In this document: positions 35,510-43,583 of the stretch, in pieces
Position numbering within the stretch: the first letter of the stretch is position 1
How the letters are laid out: every line of letters starts with the position of its first letter
From: Magnetococcales bacterium DCbin4
Lineage (GTDB): Bacteria; Pseudomonadota; Magnetococcia; Magnetococcales; UBA8363
Direction of reading: 5' to 3'
DNA: 53,705 nucleotides
Assembly (NCBI GenBank): GCA_002753735.1
Contig: PEAN01000025.1
Location: forward strand, 1 to 53,705
Notes under the pieces: model-generated
What the model saw: the letters and a program-made list of their open reading frames with translations, nothing else
Database searches by the model: none
What the model was told of the DNA's origin: nothing
Program-made: the position numbers and the translations under genes

Positions 35510-37252
35510 TCAATCGTCCGCCCCCTGTCGAATCCGTTGCGTCAGGTCCACCACCCGCGAAACTTCATCCAGGTCGGTCAAACCCTGCAACACACACCGG
35601 ATGCCATCGTCCGCCAAGGATTGAAATCCCTTGGAGCGCGCCAACCGTTCCAGGTCACGAAACGAGGCGGAACGGATGATCAGTTCATCCAATTCTTCAT
35701 CGAAACGGAGCACTTCCAAGATGGCCAATCGCCCCTTGTATCCCTGGAAGTCGCAGTGGGGACATCCCAGACCCCCATAAATAATGACCCCCGCATCCCG
35801 TTGCGGTTCCAATCCCAACAATGATCGTTCCATGACACCCGGTTCATAAGGTCTGCGGCAATGGGTGCACAACCGCCGAACCAAGCGCTGCCCCAGGACG
35901 CCAATGAGGTTGCCCGACAACAGATCCCTGGGGACCCCGATATCCAACAGGCGGCCAATGGCTTTGATCGCAGAGTTGGCATGGACGGTCGAATAGACCT
36001 GATGTCCCGTCATGGCGGCCCGCATGGCCATCTCGGCGGTTTCGCGGTCACGGATCTCCCCCACTAAAATGACATCGGGATCCTGACGCAACATGGCACG
36101 CACCCCATCGGCAAATCCCATCTTCGTCATGGGATTGACCTGCGACTGGCGAATCTGCCTCAGCGGATACTCCACCGGATCTTCCAGGGTCATGATATTG
36201 ATCGATTCGTTGTTGATGGAATCGAGCATGGAATACAGCGTCGTCGTCTTGCCGCTGCCCGTCGGACCGGTCACCAGGATCATCCCCTCGGGCCGGGCCA
36301 TCATCAACCTGAGACTGTTCAGGGAGGTTTCGGTGAACCCCATCGCCTCAAGCGACAGAATTCCCTTTTGCCGGTCGAGGATACGCAATACCAGGTTTTC
36401 GCCAAAGGTGACCGCCATGCAGGAGACGCGAAAATCGATGGGCCGACCGAACAATTGCAATGAAACATGTCCATCCTGGGGGATCCGGGTTTCAGCAATA
36501 TTGAGTCCCGCCATCACCTTGATGCGAACTGTGATCATCGATTGATACTTGGAATGCAGACTGCGAATCTGCCGCATCACCCCATCGATCCGGTAACGGA
36601 TGCGCAAAAAACGCTCCTCCGGTTCAAAATGGATGTCCGATGCCCCCCGCTTGACCGCATCCGACAACAAGGCATCGACCAGACGCACCAGGGGCTGACT
36701 GTATTCACTGCTGTAACCCGACAGGCTGGCCTGATCCACCTCGCCCGTTTCCATCTCCCTGAGGATTCCCTCCACCGACCATTCAAAGCCAAAAAACTGA
36801 TCGATGGCATGATCGATTTCGACATCACCAGCCAACAGCGTGGTGATGCGGACATCCTCACCCAGCAACGAACGCATCTGATCCAGCGCCACCACGTTAA
36901 ACGTGTTGGACATGGCCACGGTCAGATGATGTTCCTGCCGGTCATAGGCGATCGGCAGCATGTGGACCCGTTTGGCAAACTCCTTGCTGACCAGCTTGAC
37001 CGCTTCCGGATCCACAACCACCTTGGACAAATCAACACTTTGCTGGCCCAATGCCTCGCCCAGGATGTCGCGCATCACCCCTTCGGAGACGAAACCCAAC
37101 TCCACCAGGACCTTGCCCACGGGTTTGTCCTGGCGCTGCTGCTCGGTCAGGGCAATACGCAACTGATCCGGACTGATCACCCCCTTTTCAGTCAGCAACT
37201 CGCCCAACATCACCTTGGGCCGTTCGCCACTCATGCTTTTGGGCGCAGTCAC
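35510..37252 (-). CDS. mshE: MSHA pilus assembly ATPase MshE (PilB/GspE family), copy 2
   Basis: 580 residues, the usual length. An MshEN domain about 12-155 (VMLGELLTEKGVISPDQLR; this domain type binds c-di-GMP in characterised MshE proteins) is followed by the ATPase: Walker A GPTGSGKT (329-336), Asp box ILVGEIRDRE, His box GHQVYSTVHAN, and zinc cysteines CTHC and CPHC. Start: GTG at 37252, with AAAAGG about seven bases upstream; an ATG at 37234 has no ribosome site. It shares long blocks with ATPase E1 (EGILREMETGEVD vs EGILRELETGEVD) but lacks the N-terminal extension. It follows mshN and mshL on the same strand. Confidence 0.95.
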   Translation of the reverse strand: MTAPKSMSGERPKVMLGELLTEKGVISPDQLRIALTEQQRQDKPVGKVLVELGFVSEGVMRDILGEALGQQSVDLSKVVVDPEAVKLVSKEFAKRVHMLPIAYDRQEHHLTVAMSNTFNVVALDQMRSLLGEDVRITTLLAGDVEIDHAIDQFFGFEWSVEGILREMETGEVDQASLSGYSSEYSQPLVRLVDALLSDAVKRGASDIHFEPEERFLRIRYRIDGVMRQIRSLHSKYQSMITVRIKVMAGLNIAETRIPQDGHVSLQLFGRPIDFRVSCMAVTFGENLVLRILDRQKGILSLEAMGFTETSLNSLRLMMARPEGMILVTGPTGSGKTTTLYSMLDSINNESINIMTLEDPVEYPLRQIRQSQVNPMTKMGFADGVRAMLRQDPDVILVGEIRDRETAEMAMRAAMTGHQVYSTVHANSAIKAIGRLLDIGVPRDLLSGNLIGVLGQRLVRRLCTHCRRPYEPGVMERSLLGLEPQRDAGVIIYGGLGCPHCDFQGYKGRLAILEVLRFDEELDELIIRSASFRDLERLARSKGFQSLADDGIRCVLQGLTDLDEVSRVVDLTQRIRQGADD

Positions 37253-37431
37253 AAGACGACCTTTTCAGCCGGAAACCTCCCCCTATGCGGCATACCCAAT
37301 CCTCTCCAGTTCACCAGCAGGTCCAATCCCTTTGAGATTCATCTCCATCCGTGCCATGACGACATCCCCGATCCCATCGTTGCGACCGTCAACCTGTTGC
37401 GCCAGGTCAAAACCTTGAGGGCAATCCTCTG

Positions 37432-39165
37432 TCATTCCCTTGAAGGCGGGCGCCCCTGTTTTTCCTTGATCATCAAAGAAGCCATCCGCTGTTCCACCTG
37501 CGCCACATTGAATCCCCCCGGTTGCAACGCCGCCAACGATACCGCCTTGCGATAATACGACAATGCCGCCTCCCATTGACCCAAATGGTCCAGACTCACT
37601 GCCAGGTTGAAGGCATAGTCACTTTGATTCCCCCGCCCTGACATCGCCCGGAAAAAAGATTCCTGGGCCTCCCCCCAACGCTTCTGCACCGCATACACCG
37701 TCCCCAGGGCAAAATGGAGATAATGCGCCTCCGGCTCCCGCTGCAACAACAGCTTGAGTTCCGATTCACGTTGCAAAGGATTGATATCGGAACGAATTCC
37801 CATCAATCCCGACAGCGCCACCGAATCGGCGGGATCCAGGCGCAACAGTTCAAGATAATACCCCTCCGCCTCCTGCAACCGCCCCTGCCGGATCATCACC
37901 GCCGCCATGCCGAACAAGGCATCCTTGTTGTCCCCCTCAATGGCCAGAACGGCACGAAACCCCTTGGCCGCCTCGTCAATCCGGCCCCGATCAAACGCCT
38001 CACGCAACTTTGCCAACCGTGATTCGATCCCTTTTCGTTCGTTTCGTACCGCATCTTTTCTGACATCATCCCTCCCCATGGAGGTCACGGCGGTCCCCCC
38101 CACCCCTTCCACGCCAGCATCCCGCGACATCGGTCGCCCATCCACCCGTGGACGCACCTTCGCAGGAACCTCCGGTGCCACCGCCACGTTCAACCCTTCA
38201 TCCTCCCGATCTTCAGGCTCCGCCACCACTGCCAACGCCGTCACCCTCGGCTCCTGTACTTCAGGTGTCGGAGGAGGGGGCAGCAGCACCTCCTGCCGTG
38301 GCAACGAGTCGGGAACAGGTGGCGACACTTCGGCAACAGGTGGCGGCACAGCGGCAACCGGCGCCGCCACGGGAACCTTGGGGGGAGCCAAAGCCACCGG
38401 GGGGACCCTCGGCATGGAAGGTCCAGGAACGAACGTCGGCGGCATGCGGTTCCAGAAGAACATCCCTCCCCCAACCAACAGCACCAACACCAGCAACAAA
38501 CCGCCCACCATCCACCCTTTGCGGGAACGGACTGGTTGACGAACCACCGCTTCCATGAGTTCCCGTGCCCGGTCGGGAGATGCCGCCATCACCGCCTCCG
38601 GAAGCCCGCCCTGACGACGATGCGCCTTAACCCCGGCTTCCCGCTGCACATGCCCGGCGGACAAAGATGACTCAGAGGACAGGGATGACTCAGATGACGT
38701 TCCATCTTCTCCGACCTCATGATCTTCAACATCACGCGACACGTCGGGCCGGATCACTTCTGCCATTACCGACGAAGGATCCGCCACTGCCCCTGTAACC
38801 GCGACCTCCCCATTGAGTTCAAAAACCAACGGAGTTGCTCGATTCCCGGAACCCTCCTGGCGCTGTTCCCCCTCCCCACCCATCCATGAGGCCCATGATT
38901 CTGCATCATGCCCTTTTGTTTCATCCCTTTTTTCCACGCCGTCCCGCCCCAACAAATCCTGGGATACCGATGGCGCATCAACCTCGAAGGCAATGGTCTC
39001 AAAAGCGTGAACCGCCGTTGGACCCGCCGATTCATCCGCAACACCAGCCGGAGGAGAAATTGACGCAACCGCATCCGCCGGTCGGGAATCAGCATCACCC
39101 TGCCCCCCGTCCCGCCGGCGACGGTTACGTTCCGCAATTTCCAACGCCCTGAGCAACATGCTCAT
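37432..39165 (-). CDS. mshN: MshN-like TPR protein
   Basis: 577 residues: a cytoplasmic N-terminus starting MSMLLRALEIAERNRRRR (typical MshN/PilP-type entry motif), a long low-complexity acidic stretch with an 18-bp tandem duplication encoding SSESSLSSESS (near 38660-38700), one membrane segment about 218-238 (WMVGGLLLVLVLLVGGGMFF), a Pro-rich periplasmic linker, and C-terminal TPRs about 385-565 (RLAKLREAFDRGRIDEAAKG, HFALGTVYAVQKRWGEAQES). ATG 39165 has GAGG eight bases upstream. It lies between mshL and mshE; such proteins help secretin assembly or stability. Confidence 0.85.
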   Translation of the reverse strand: MSMLLRALEIAERNRRRRDGGQGDADSRPADAVASISPPAGVADESAGPTAVHAFETIAFEVDAPSVSQDLLGRDGVEKRDETKGHDAESWASWMGGEGEQRQEGSGNRATPLVFELNGEVAVTGAVADPSSVMAEVIRPDVSRDVEDHEVGEDGTSSESSLSSESSLSAGHVQREAGVKAHRRQGGLPEAVMAASPDRARELMEAVVRQPVRSRKGWMVGGLLLVLVLLVGGGMFFWNRMPPTFVPGPSMPRVPPVALAPPKVPVAAPVAAVPPPVAEVSPPVPDSLPRQEVLLPPPPTPEVQEPRVTALAVVAEPEDREDEGLNVAVAPEVPAKVRPRVDGRPMSRDAGVEGVGGTAVTSMGRDDVRKDAVRNERKGIESRLAKLREAFDRGRIDEAAKGFRAVLAIEGDNKDALFGMAAVMIRQGRLQEAEGYYLELLRLDPADSVALSGLMGIRSDINPLQRESELKLLLQREPEAHYLHFALGTVYAVQKRWGEAQESFFRAMSGRGNQSDYAFNLAVSLDHLGQWEAALSYYRKAVSLAALQPGGFNVAQVEQRMASLMIKEKQGRPPSRE

Positions 39166-39217
39166 GACCCGACCTCATTCATCCCGCCCCGCAACGATGG
39201 AATCCCTTCACCCATGG

Positions 39218-40978
39218 TCACTCCAACGCCGGAATCGAGCCGGTTCGATATTCAGGGGGTTCCCCCTGATTCAGGGAAAACCGGATTGAATTTTGTCGTT
39301 CGCGCAGGGTATCAGGGGTCATGATGGTGGGACGGATGAAGATGGCCATTTCCGTCTTGCTCACCGCACGTTCACGCGTACTGAACAAGCGATCTGCAAA
39401 CGGTAGCTCCGCCAATCCCGGCAGTCCGGTCCTCTTGGACTCAGAAAAATCCTTCATCAACCCCCCGAGCACCACCACTTGCCCCGTCCCCACACGCAAC
39501 ACCGAATCCATCTCCCGTACCTGGAACAAAGGATAATTATTGCCATCCGGCCCGGTGAAATCCCCGTTTTTCTGCGACAATACCGGACGGACATGCAAGG
39601 AAACGATCCCCGAACGCTCCACATTCGGCGTCACCGATATGATCAACCCCTCCAGCGCCTCCTTTTTTATAAAGGTTGTCTTCCCCTTTGTCCTCACCGT
39701 GTTGCTCGTATCCGATTCGGTGGTGGTCTCCTCGAACTTGGTTTCAAAATAAAGGTGCTGATCGCCCACCTTCATGACAGCGGTCTGATTGTTGAGCGTC
39801 ATCACCTTGGGACTCGACAAGACGGTCACCTCACCAAATTCATCCAGGAGTCGCAACGAAACCCCGATGACATTGTTTTTTTCCGCCCCGCTCTTGAACT
39901 GATGTCCCACGCCCAGGAACGGCACCCGTCCCCCTCCCTCAAACGTCGAAGTCAACTGTCCCGAGTCGATCAACTCCATCACCGTGGGACCATTCAGTCC
40001 AATCGTTGTCTCCCCGATCCCCATCCGGGTCCCGCTCTCCCCCCCGGTCACCCGGCTCCAATCCACCCCATGGATGTAATAGTCGTTGAGCTTGATTTCC
40101 ACCACTGTCGCCTCAATCAGCACCTGCTGCTGCGCCGTAGCGACGATCAGGTCGAGAAATTCCTGAATCTGCCGATGCTGGCCTTGGGTCGCCGATACTG
40201 AAATGACCCCGGTCGCCTTGTGAATCACCAACGATCCCTCATCCCCATCCTTCTGTTGCGCATCGGCCCCCTGATCCTTACCCGTACCATTCTTCACCGC
40301 TTCTTCCGCAACCGGCCCCCGTCCCTGACCATTTTTCGGCGCTTCCGGTGCACCGTTCCCCTTCTTGGCGCGCTCGGAATTGTCCACTTTGATGATTTTT
40401 TTGATGCCATCGGCAATGGGATCCCAAAAATCCATCTCGAATTTGGCCGTGATGTCCGCCCCGTTCGAAGTGACAACCTCCTGGTCGCTCCCCTTCTCCA
40501 GGCTTAGATTCATTGCCCCAGAAGATTCCCGCTTCATGTTGAGATAATCGACCTTGTAGGTGTGCCAGTAGGGTAGGTCGGGCCGGATGATCAATTGGTT
40601 GCCCTTGAGTTCGTAGACCATGTCCACCTGACGCGCCAGGCTCTCCAGAATGTTGGACAAGGATTGATCCACCGCATTGAGCGTCACCTTGCCGGTCACC
40701 CCCGGGTGGATATCGGTATGAATGCGGGAATTGCGCGTCAGGGTGAACAACACTTCGCGGACGGGAACATCAAAGACAACAATGGTGTACCGCTCTTCCC
40801 TTGGATGGGGTGGCGGCATCTGAGGCGTTGCCTGAATGATCTCGGGAATCTCCACATCGCTCCCCAGCCGGGGATCGGCATTCGGATGCAGATGTTCCGA
40901 AGAGATGGGCAGTTGGGTTTTCTGACATCCAACCAACAATAACGTCAATAATGCAACAGCGACGACAATTACACGCAT
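39218..40978 (-). CDS. mshL: MSHA secretin MshL (outer-membrane lipoprotein)
   Basis: 586 residues from the ATG at 40978, giving a lipoprotein signal MRVIVVAVALLTLLLVGC with the lipidated Cys18. The open frame extends to 41149 but would hide this signal. A secretin-associated domain about 85-185 (VPVREVLFTLTRNSRIHTDI) and a linker with low-complexity insert are followed by the C-terminal secretin domain: VLIEATVVEIKLNDYYIHGV, VTVLSSPKVMTLNNQTAVMK and VGTGQVVVLGGLMKD. It forms the outer-membrane pore for the fibre. First gene of mshL-N-E. It is the only secretin in the window, so both pilus motors may use it. Confidence 0.93.
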   Translation of the reverse strand: MRVIVVAVALLTLLLVGCQKTQLPISSEHLHPNADPRLGSDVEIPEIIQATPQMPPPHPREERYTIVVFDVPVREVLFTLTRNSRIHTDIHPGVTGKVTLNAVDQSLSNILESLARQVDMVYELKGNQLIIRPDLPYWHTYKVDYLNMKRESSGAMNLSLEKGSDQEVVTSNGADITAKFEMDFWDPIADGIKKIIKVDNSERAKKGNGAPEAPKNGQGRGPVAEEAVKNGTGKDQGADAQQKDGDEGSLVIHKATGVISVSATQGQHRQIQEFLDLIVATAQQQVLIEATVVEIKLNDYYIHGVDWSRVTGGESGTRMGIGETTIGLNGPTVMELIDSGQLTSTFEGGGRVPFLGVGHQFKSGAEKNNVIGVSLRLLDEFGEVTVLSSPKVMTLNNQTAVMKVGDQHLYFETKFEETTTESDTSNTVRTKGKTTFIKKEALEGLIISVTPNVERSGIVSLHVRPVLSQKNGDFTGPDGNNYPLFQVREMDSVLRVGTGQVVVLGGLMKDFSESKRTGLPGLAELPFADRLFSTRERAVSKTEMAIFIRPTIMTPDTLRERQNSIRFSLNQGEPPEYRTGSIPALE

Positions 40979-41239
40979 GAGCAGTTCATCCGGGACGAAG
41001 GTTGAACCCCCTCCGCCGCCAACACGGTACGCACCCCCCCATGTCGGTCCCGCGGAATGATCCAGTGGTGCAGGATCACCCGTCACATCCGGTGTCATGA
41101 ACCACCCCATCCCCCTTGCCGCAAAGAACATGCCGGTTTTCGATAACACAGGTACAGGCCATCAATTTCAGGACGGATCCATGAAATTGAAGGTCATCAA
41201 TCTCGGGAAAAACCTTCAGGAAAAAAGGAACGAGGCTAT

Positions 41240-41276
41240 GGTTTACCTTTTTTCACCTGAGGAAAAAAGGCAAACC
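41240..41276. promoter_or_regulatory. Strong inverted repeat upstream of mshL
   Basis: GGTTTACCTTTTTTC pairs with GAAAAAAGGCAAACC with a single mismatch across a 7-base loop. A related AGGAAAAAAGG occurs 42 bases to the left. The region 40979-41453 between mshL and rpsU holds no supported gene, and this palindrome and the adjacent terminator are its main features. Confidence 0.5.
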
Positions 41277-41292
41277 CATCGCCTGAAAGGAG

Positions 41293-41325
41293 ACCGGCCA
41301 ACTCAATTGCGTAAGGTCGGTTTTT
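41293..41325 (+). terminator. Intrinsic terminator on the plus strand, no obvious gene
   Basis: ACCGGCC pairs with GGTCGGT (one G-T wobble) over a 15-base loop and is followed by TTTT. It reads rightward although mshL and rpsU are both on the minus strand, so any transcript it ends would be a small or antisense RNA from the mshL leader region. Confidence 0.5.
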
Positions 41326-41453
41326 CTGCAACCATCAGGAAAAAAAACCACCCCGGCTCGCATTGGCGGCAAACCAGACAGATGAGATCATTGTTGGGGG
41401 GAGGGCATCATCGACCGGAGGGTCGATCAATCCAGAAAAAACTCCCGAAACGC

Positions 41454-41654
41454 CTACACGCCCGCCGTGACTGCCCGGCGAATCTTCTTGCGCAGACGAC
41501 GAACCGCTTCCGCCTTCTTTCTTCTTTTCTTTTCGGACGGCTTTTCAAAAAACTTCCGCTTCTTCATCTCCCGGAACATGCCTTCGCGGATCATCTTTTT
41601 TTTCAGGACTCGAATGGCTTGATCCACATTGTTTTCGTAAACATCAATCCTCAC
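41454..41654 (-). CDS. rpsU: Ribosomal protein bS21
   Basis: 66 residues, full length for bS21: [21 protein letters not shown], then a very basic tail ([20 protein letters not shown]). It binds the small subunit near the anti-Shine-Dalgarno and aids initiation. The start is GTG at 41654 with AAGGAG nine bases upstream. It stands alone between the mshL leader and the rseC-rpoE block; the usual dnaG/rpoD partners are not here. Confidence 0.95.
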   Translation of the reverse strand: MRIDVYENNVDQAIRVLKKKMIREGMFREMKKRKFFEKPSEKKRRKKAEAVRRLRKKIRRAVTAGV

Positions 41655-41848
41655 GAAACATCACTCCTTTTCATCTTATGATGACTGGCCCATCCATCAG
41701 CTTTGGCGGGATAATCGTTTGGCGGAACAAAAAGCCGGGATGCTAGCCGTTTTCGACGAAGATTTCAAGCACCATTACACACAAAAACAAACGATGGCAC
41801 ATCATTCCCCATCCGTGAGACCGACACGGCCCCGAACCCGCCCCCCCG

Positions 41849-42367
41849 TCATTGATCGTCCCGCCGGGGATGAAACTGAAGTGGAACCATCGTTTCCACC
41901 GCCCCATTCCCTTTCAGACCCATGGCGAAGGCACGGATGACCGGGGTTCCACCTCCCGCCCCCTCCAAACCCCGAAACCAACGCTTCAACAAAACCAGGA
42001 CCATCCCCAAAGAAAGCATTCCTGCCGCACCGCCGATCCCCTCAGCCGTTCCAGGTGGCATACCCGCCCGCAAGGCCAGATACCGCACGAAAAAACCACC
42101 GACAAACAGCGCGATCACGGGAACGATATACACCAAAAAGGAGGCTCGCAAAAGATGACGTTCCGAAAGTTCCAGGATCACCCGGTCACCGATACGGGCA
42201 CCGATGTGATTTTCGGCACGCAGGCGGATTTCCTTGAATCCCGCGCCAAAGGAAAGAGTGGAGCAGGCACCCTCCTGATGACAGGAACCACAACTCTTCT
42301 GTCGTTGACCCGCCACGATGGCGTGATCCCCTTCCAACGCAATGACCACCACCTCTTCCTGGATCAT
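41849..42367 (-). CDS. rseC: RseC/MucC-type SoxR-reducing system protein
   Basis: 172 residues from ATG 42367, which has GGAGG about five bases upstream (a longer frame opens at 42436). An N-terminal domain with the cysteine cluster SCGSCHQEGAC (Cys26, Cys29, Cys35) is followed by two membrane helices (ASFLVYIVPVIALFVGGFF and GAAGMLSLGMVLVLLKRWF). RseC belongs to the sigma-E operon and to the Rsx/SoxR-reducing system. Here it follows an anti-sigma gene and rpoE on the same strand, keeping the rpoE-rseA-..-rseC order without rseB. Confidence 0.9.
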   Translation of the reverse strand: MIQEEVVVIALEGDHAIVAGQRQKSCGSCHQEGACSTLSFGAGFKEIRLRAENHIGARIGDRVILELSERHLLRASFLVYIVPVIALFVGGFFVRYLALRAGMPPGTAEGIGGAAGMLSLGMVLVLLKRWFRGLEGAGGGTPVIRAFAMGLKGNGAVETMVPLQFHPRRDDQ

Positions 42368-42482
42368 GTCACCCTCCGTTGGTCCAAAGAATCCGACACC
42401 GGATCGTTCACCTCGGAGCCTCCGCGCCAAACCCATTGACGATCAGAAAAAAGCAGATCGCCCACAGGCGATGCCAGGGGGA

Positions 42483-42755
42483 TCAGGGAAAACCGATATT
42501 TTTCAAAAACGCCATCATGCCACCCGAAGGAGGTCCGATCCGTTCATTGCTGATGGCGCTCATCACGGAATGGGTCAAATCTTCGGGCTGGCATAACACG
42601 AATCGCTCCGACAGCCCCCCCTTGACCGCTGCCAGTTTATTGATGGTACGGCAACATTCTTCGCACTCGAGAAGATGCTGTGTGACCGAGCCCACAATGA
42701 CTCGATCCAGCTCACCGTCCAGAAAAGCGGAAACAAGCTCAGGATTGCACCCCAT
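42483..42755 (-). CDS. Small zinc-finger anti-sigma factor (zf-HC2), probable RpoE partner
   Basis: 90 residues from ATG 42755, which has AGGG six bases upstream; a GTG at 42794 would add 13 residues. The zinc motif is H-x3-C-x2-C (His27, Cys31, Cys34) with Cys3, in MGCNPELVSAFLDGEL ... HLLECEECC, as in ZAS-type anti-sigma factors. No membrane segment is visible, unlike RseA, so this one appears cytoplasmic and might sense redox or metals through its zinc site. It follows rpoE after about 100 bases and precedes rseC. Confidence 0.8.
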   Translation of the reverse strand: MGCNPELVSAFLDGELDRVIVGSVTQHLLECEECCRTINKLAAVKGGLSERFVLCQPEDLTHSVMSAISNERIGPPSGGMMAFLKNIGFP

Positions 42756-42862
42756 GGCCACCCTTCCCAAAAGACGATTACGCACGACCGCCACTCAAGG
42801 CCGGATTTTTGTAAATGATATACATTCTCAAACGTTGAAACGGCAAGTATTTTCTTTTCCCC

Positions 42863-43432
42863 CTATCTGGGAGACGGCCCCAAATAGTCTCGCATCTGGT
42901 CGATAATTTCCTGTCGTGCGCGATAGATGCGCGACCGGACGGTACCGATGGGACAATTGAGTGCCTTGGCGATTTCCTCGTAGGAATATCCATTGACATC
43001 ACGCATGATGATGACCGACTTCATGGAGTCGGAAAGGGAGTTCAGCGCCTTTTGCAATTTTTCGAGCATTTCATCACGCAGAACGAGTCGTTCCGGGGTA
43101 TTATTGTCTCGCAATTGGGGTGCCACCAATTCCACATCATCGATATCGCTTTCCAGGGGTGCCCGGTTGGAGGCGATCTGGTGATTTTTGGTCGTATTGA
43201 TGGCAATCCGATAGAGCCATGTATAAAACGCGGCATCGCCACGAAAACTGTTCAGCGCCCGATAAGCTTTAATGAACGTCTCCTGAGTCAAATCCCTGAC
43301 CTTGTCGGGATCCCGGATCGAACGGGCGATGACGGCGGCGATTTTGGTTTGATAACATCGCACCAGGATTTCAAAGGCTTTCCGATCCCCTTTGAGGGTT
43401 CGATCCACCAATATTTTATCGCTTTCGCTCAC
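42863..43432 (-). CDS. rpoE: ECF sigma factor RpoE (sigma-E)
   Basis: About 189 residues. Region 2: KAFEILVRCYQTKIAAVIAR, then DLTQETFIKAYRALNSFRG and AAFYTWLYRIAINTTKN. Region 4: GYSYEEIAKALNCPIGTVRSR. Near-identical block order to E. coli RpoE. Start is uncertain: the frame opens at 43528, but a candidate promoter occupies 43500-43528, so I prefer the GTG at 43432 (VSESDKILVDRTLKGD), which matches the family N-terminus. The gene is divergent from nadB, as in E. coli. It directs envelope-stress transcription and is held by the anti-sigma factor next to it. Confidence 0.9.
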   Translation of the reverse strand: MSESDKILVDRTLKGDRKAFEILVRCYQTKIAAVIARSIRDPDKVRDLTQETFIKAYRALNSFRGDAAFYTWLYRIAINTTKNHQIASNRAPLESDIDDVELVAPQLRDNNTPERLVLRDEMLEKLQKALNSLSDSMKSVIIMRDVNGYSYEEIAKALNCPIGTVRSRIYRARQEIIDQMRDYLGPSPR

Positions 43433-43499
43433 GTTGGCAGACCATTTATGCTCATGTGTTGATCCATTGGACAGGAAATGTGCAAAAAAAATCCAGACC

Positions 43500-43528
43500 A
43501 TGATAATGTAATGGGTCTGCAAAATCAA
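43500..43528 (-). promoter_or_regulatory. Candidate sigma-70 promoter for rpoE
   Basis: On the minus strand: TTGATT, 17 bases, TATCAT (five of six to TATAAT). Transcription would start near 43493, downstream of the longest possible rpoE start codon, supporting the shorter GTG start at 43432 and a leader of about 60 bases. Confidence 0.5.
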
Positions 43529-43583
43529 AAACTATTGTAAATAGCTTCAGGGGCCACCTTCAACCACAAACCATGGGATCCTC

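Noticed and set aside
41270-41325. GGCAAACC ... GAAAGGAGACC resembling a c-di-GMP-I riboswitch
   Set aside because: The GGCAAACC and a GAAA are present, but the GGGACGCAAAGCC core and second helix are missing, and no pilus gene lies downstream on that strand.
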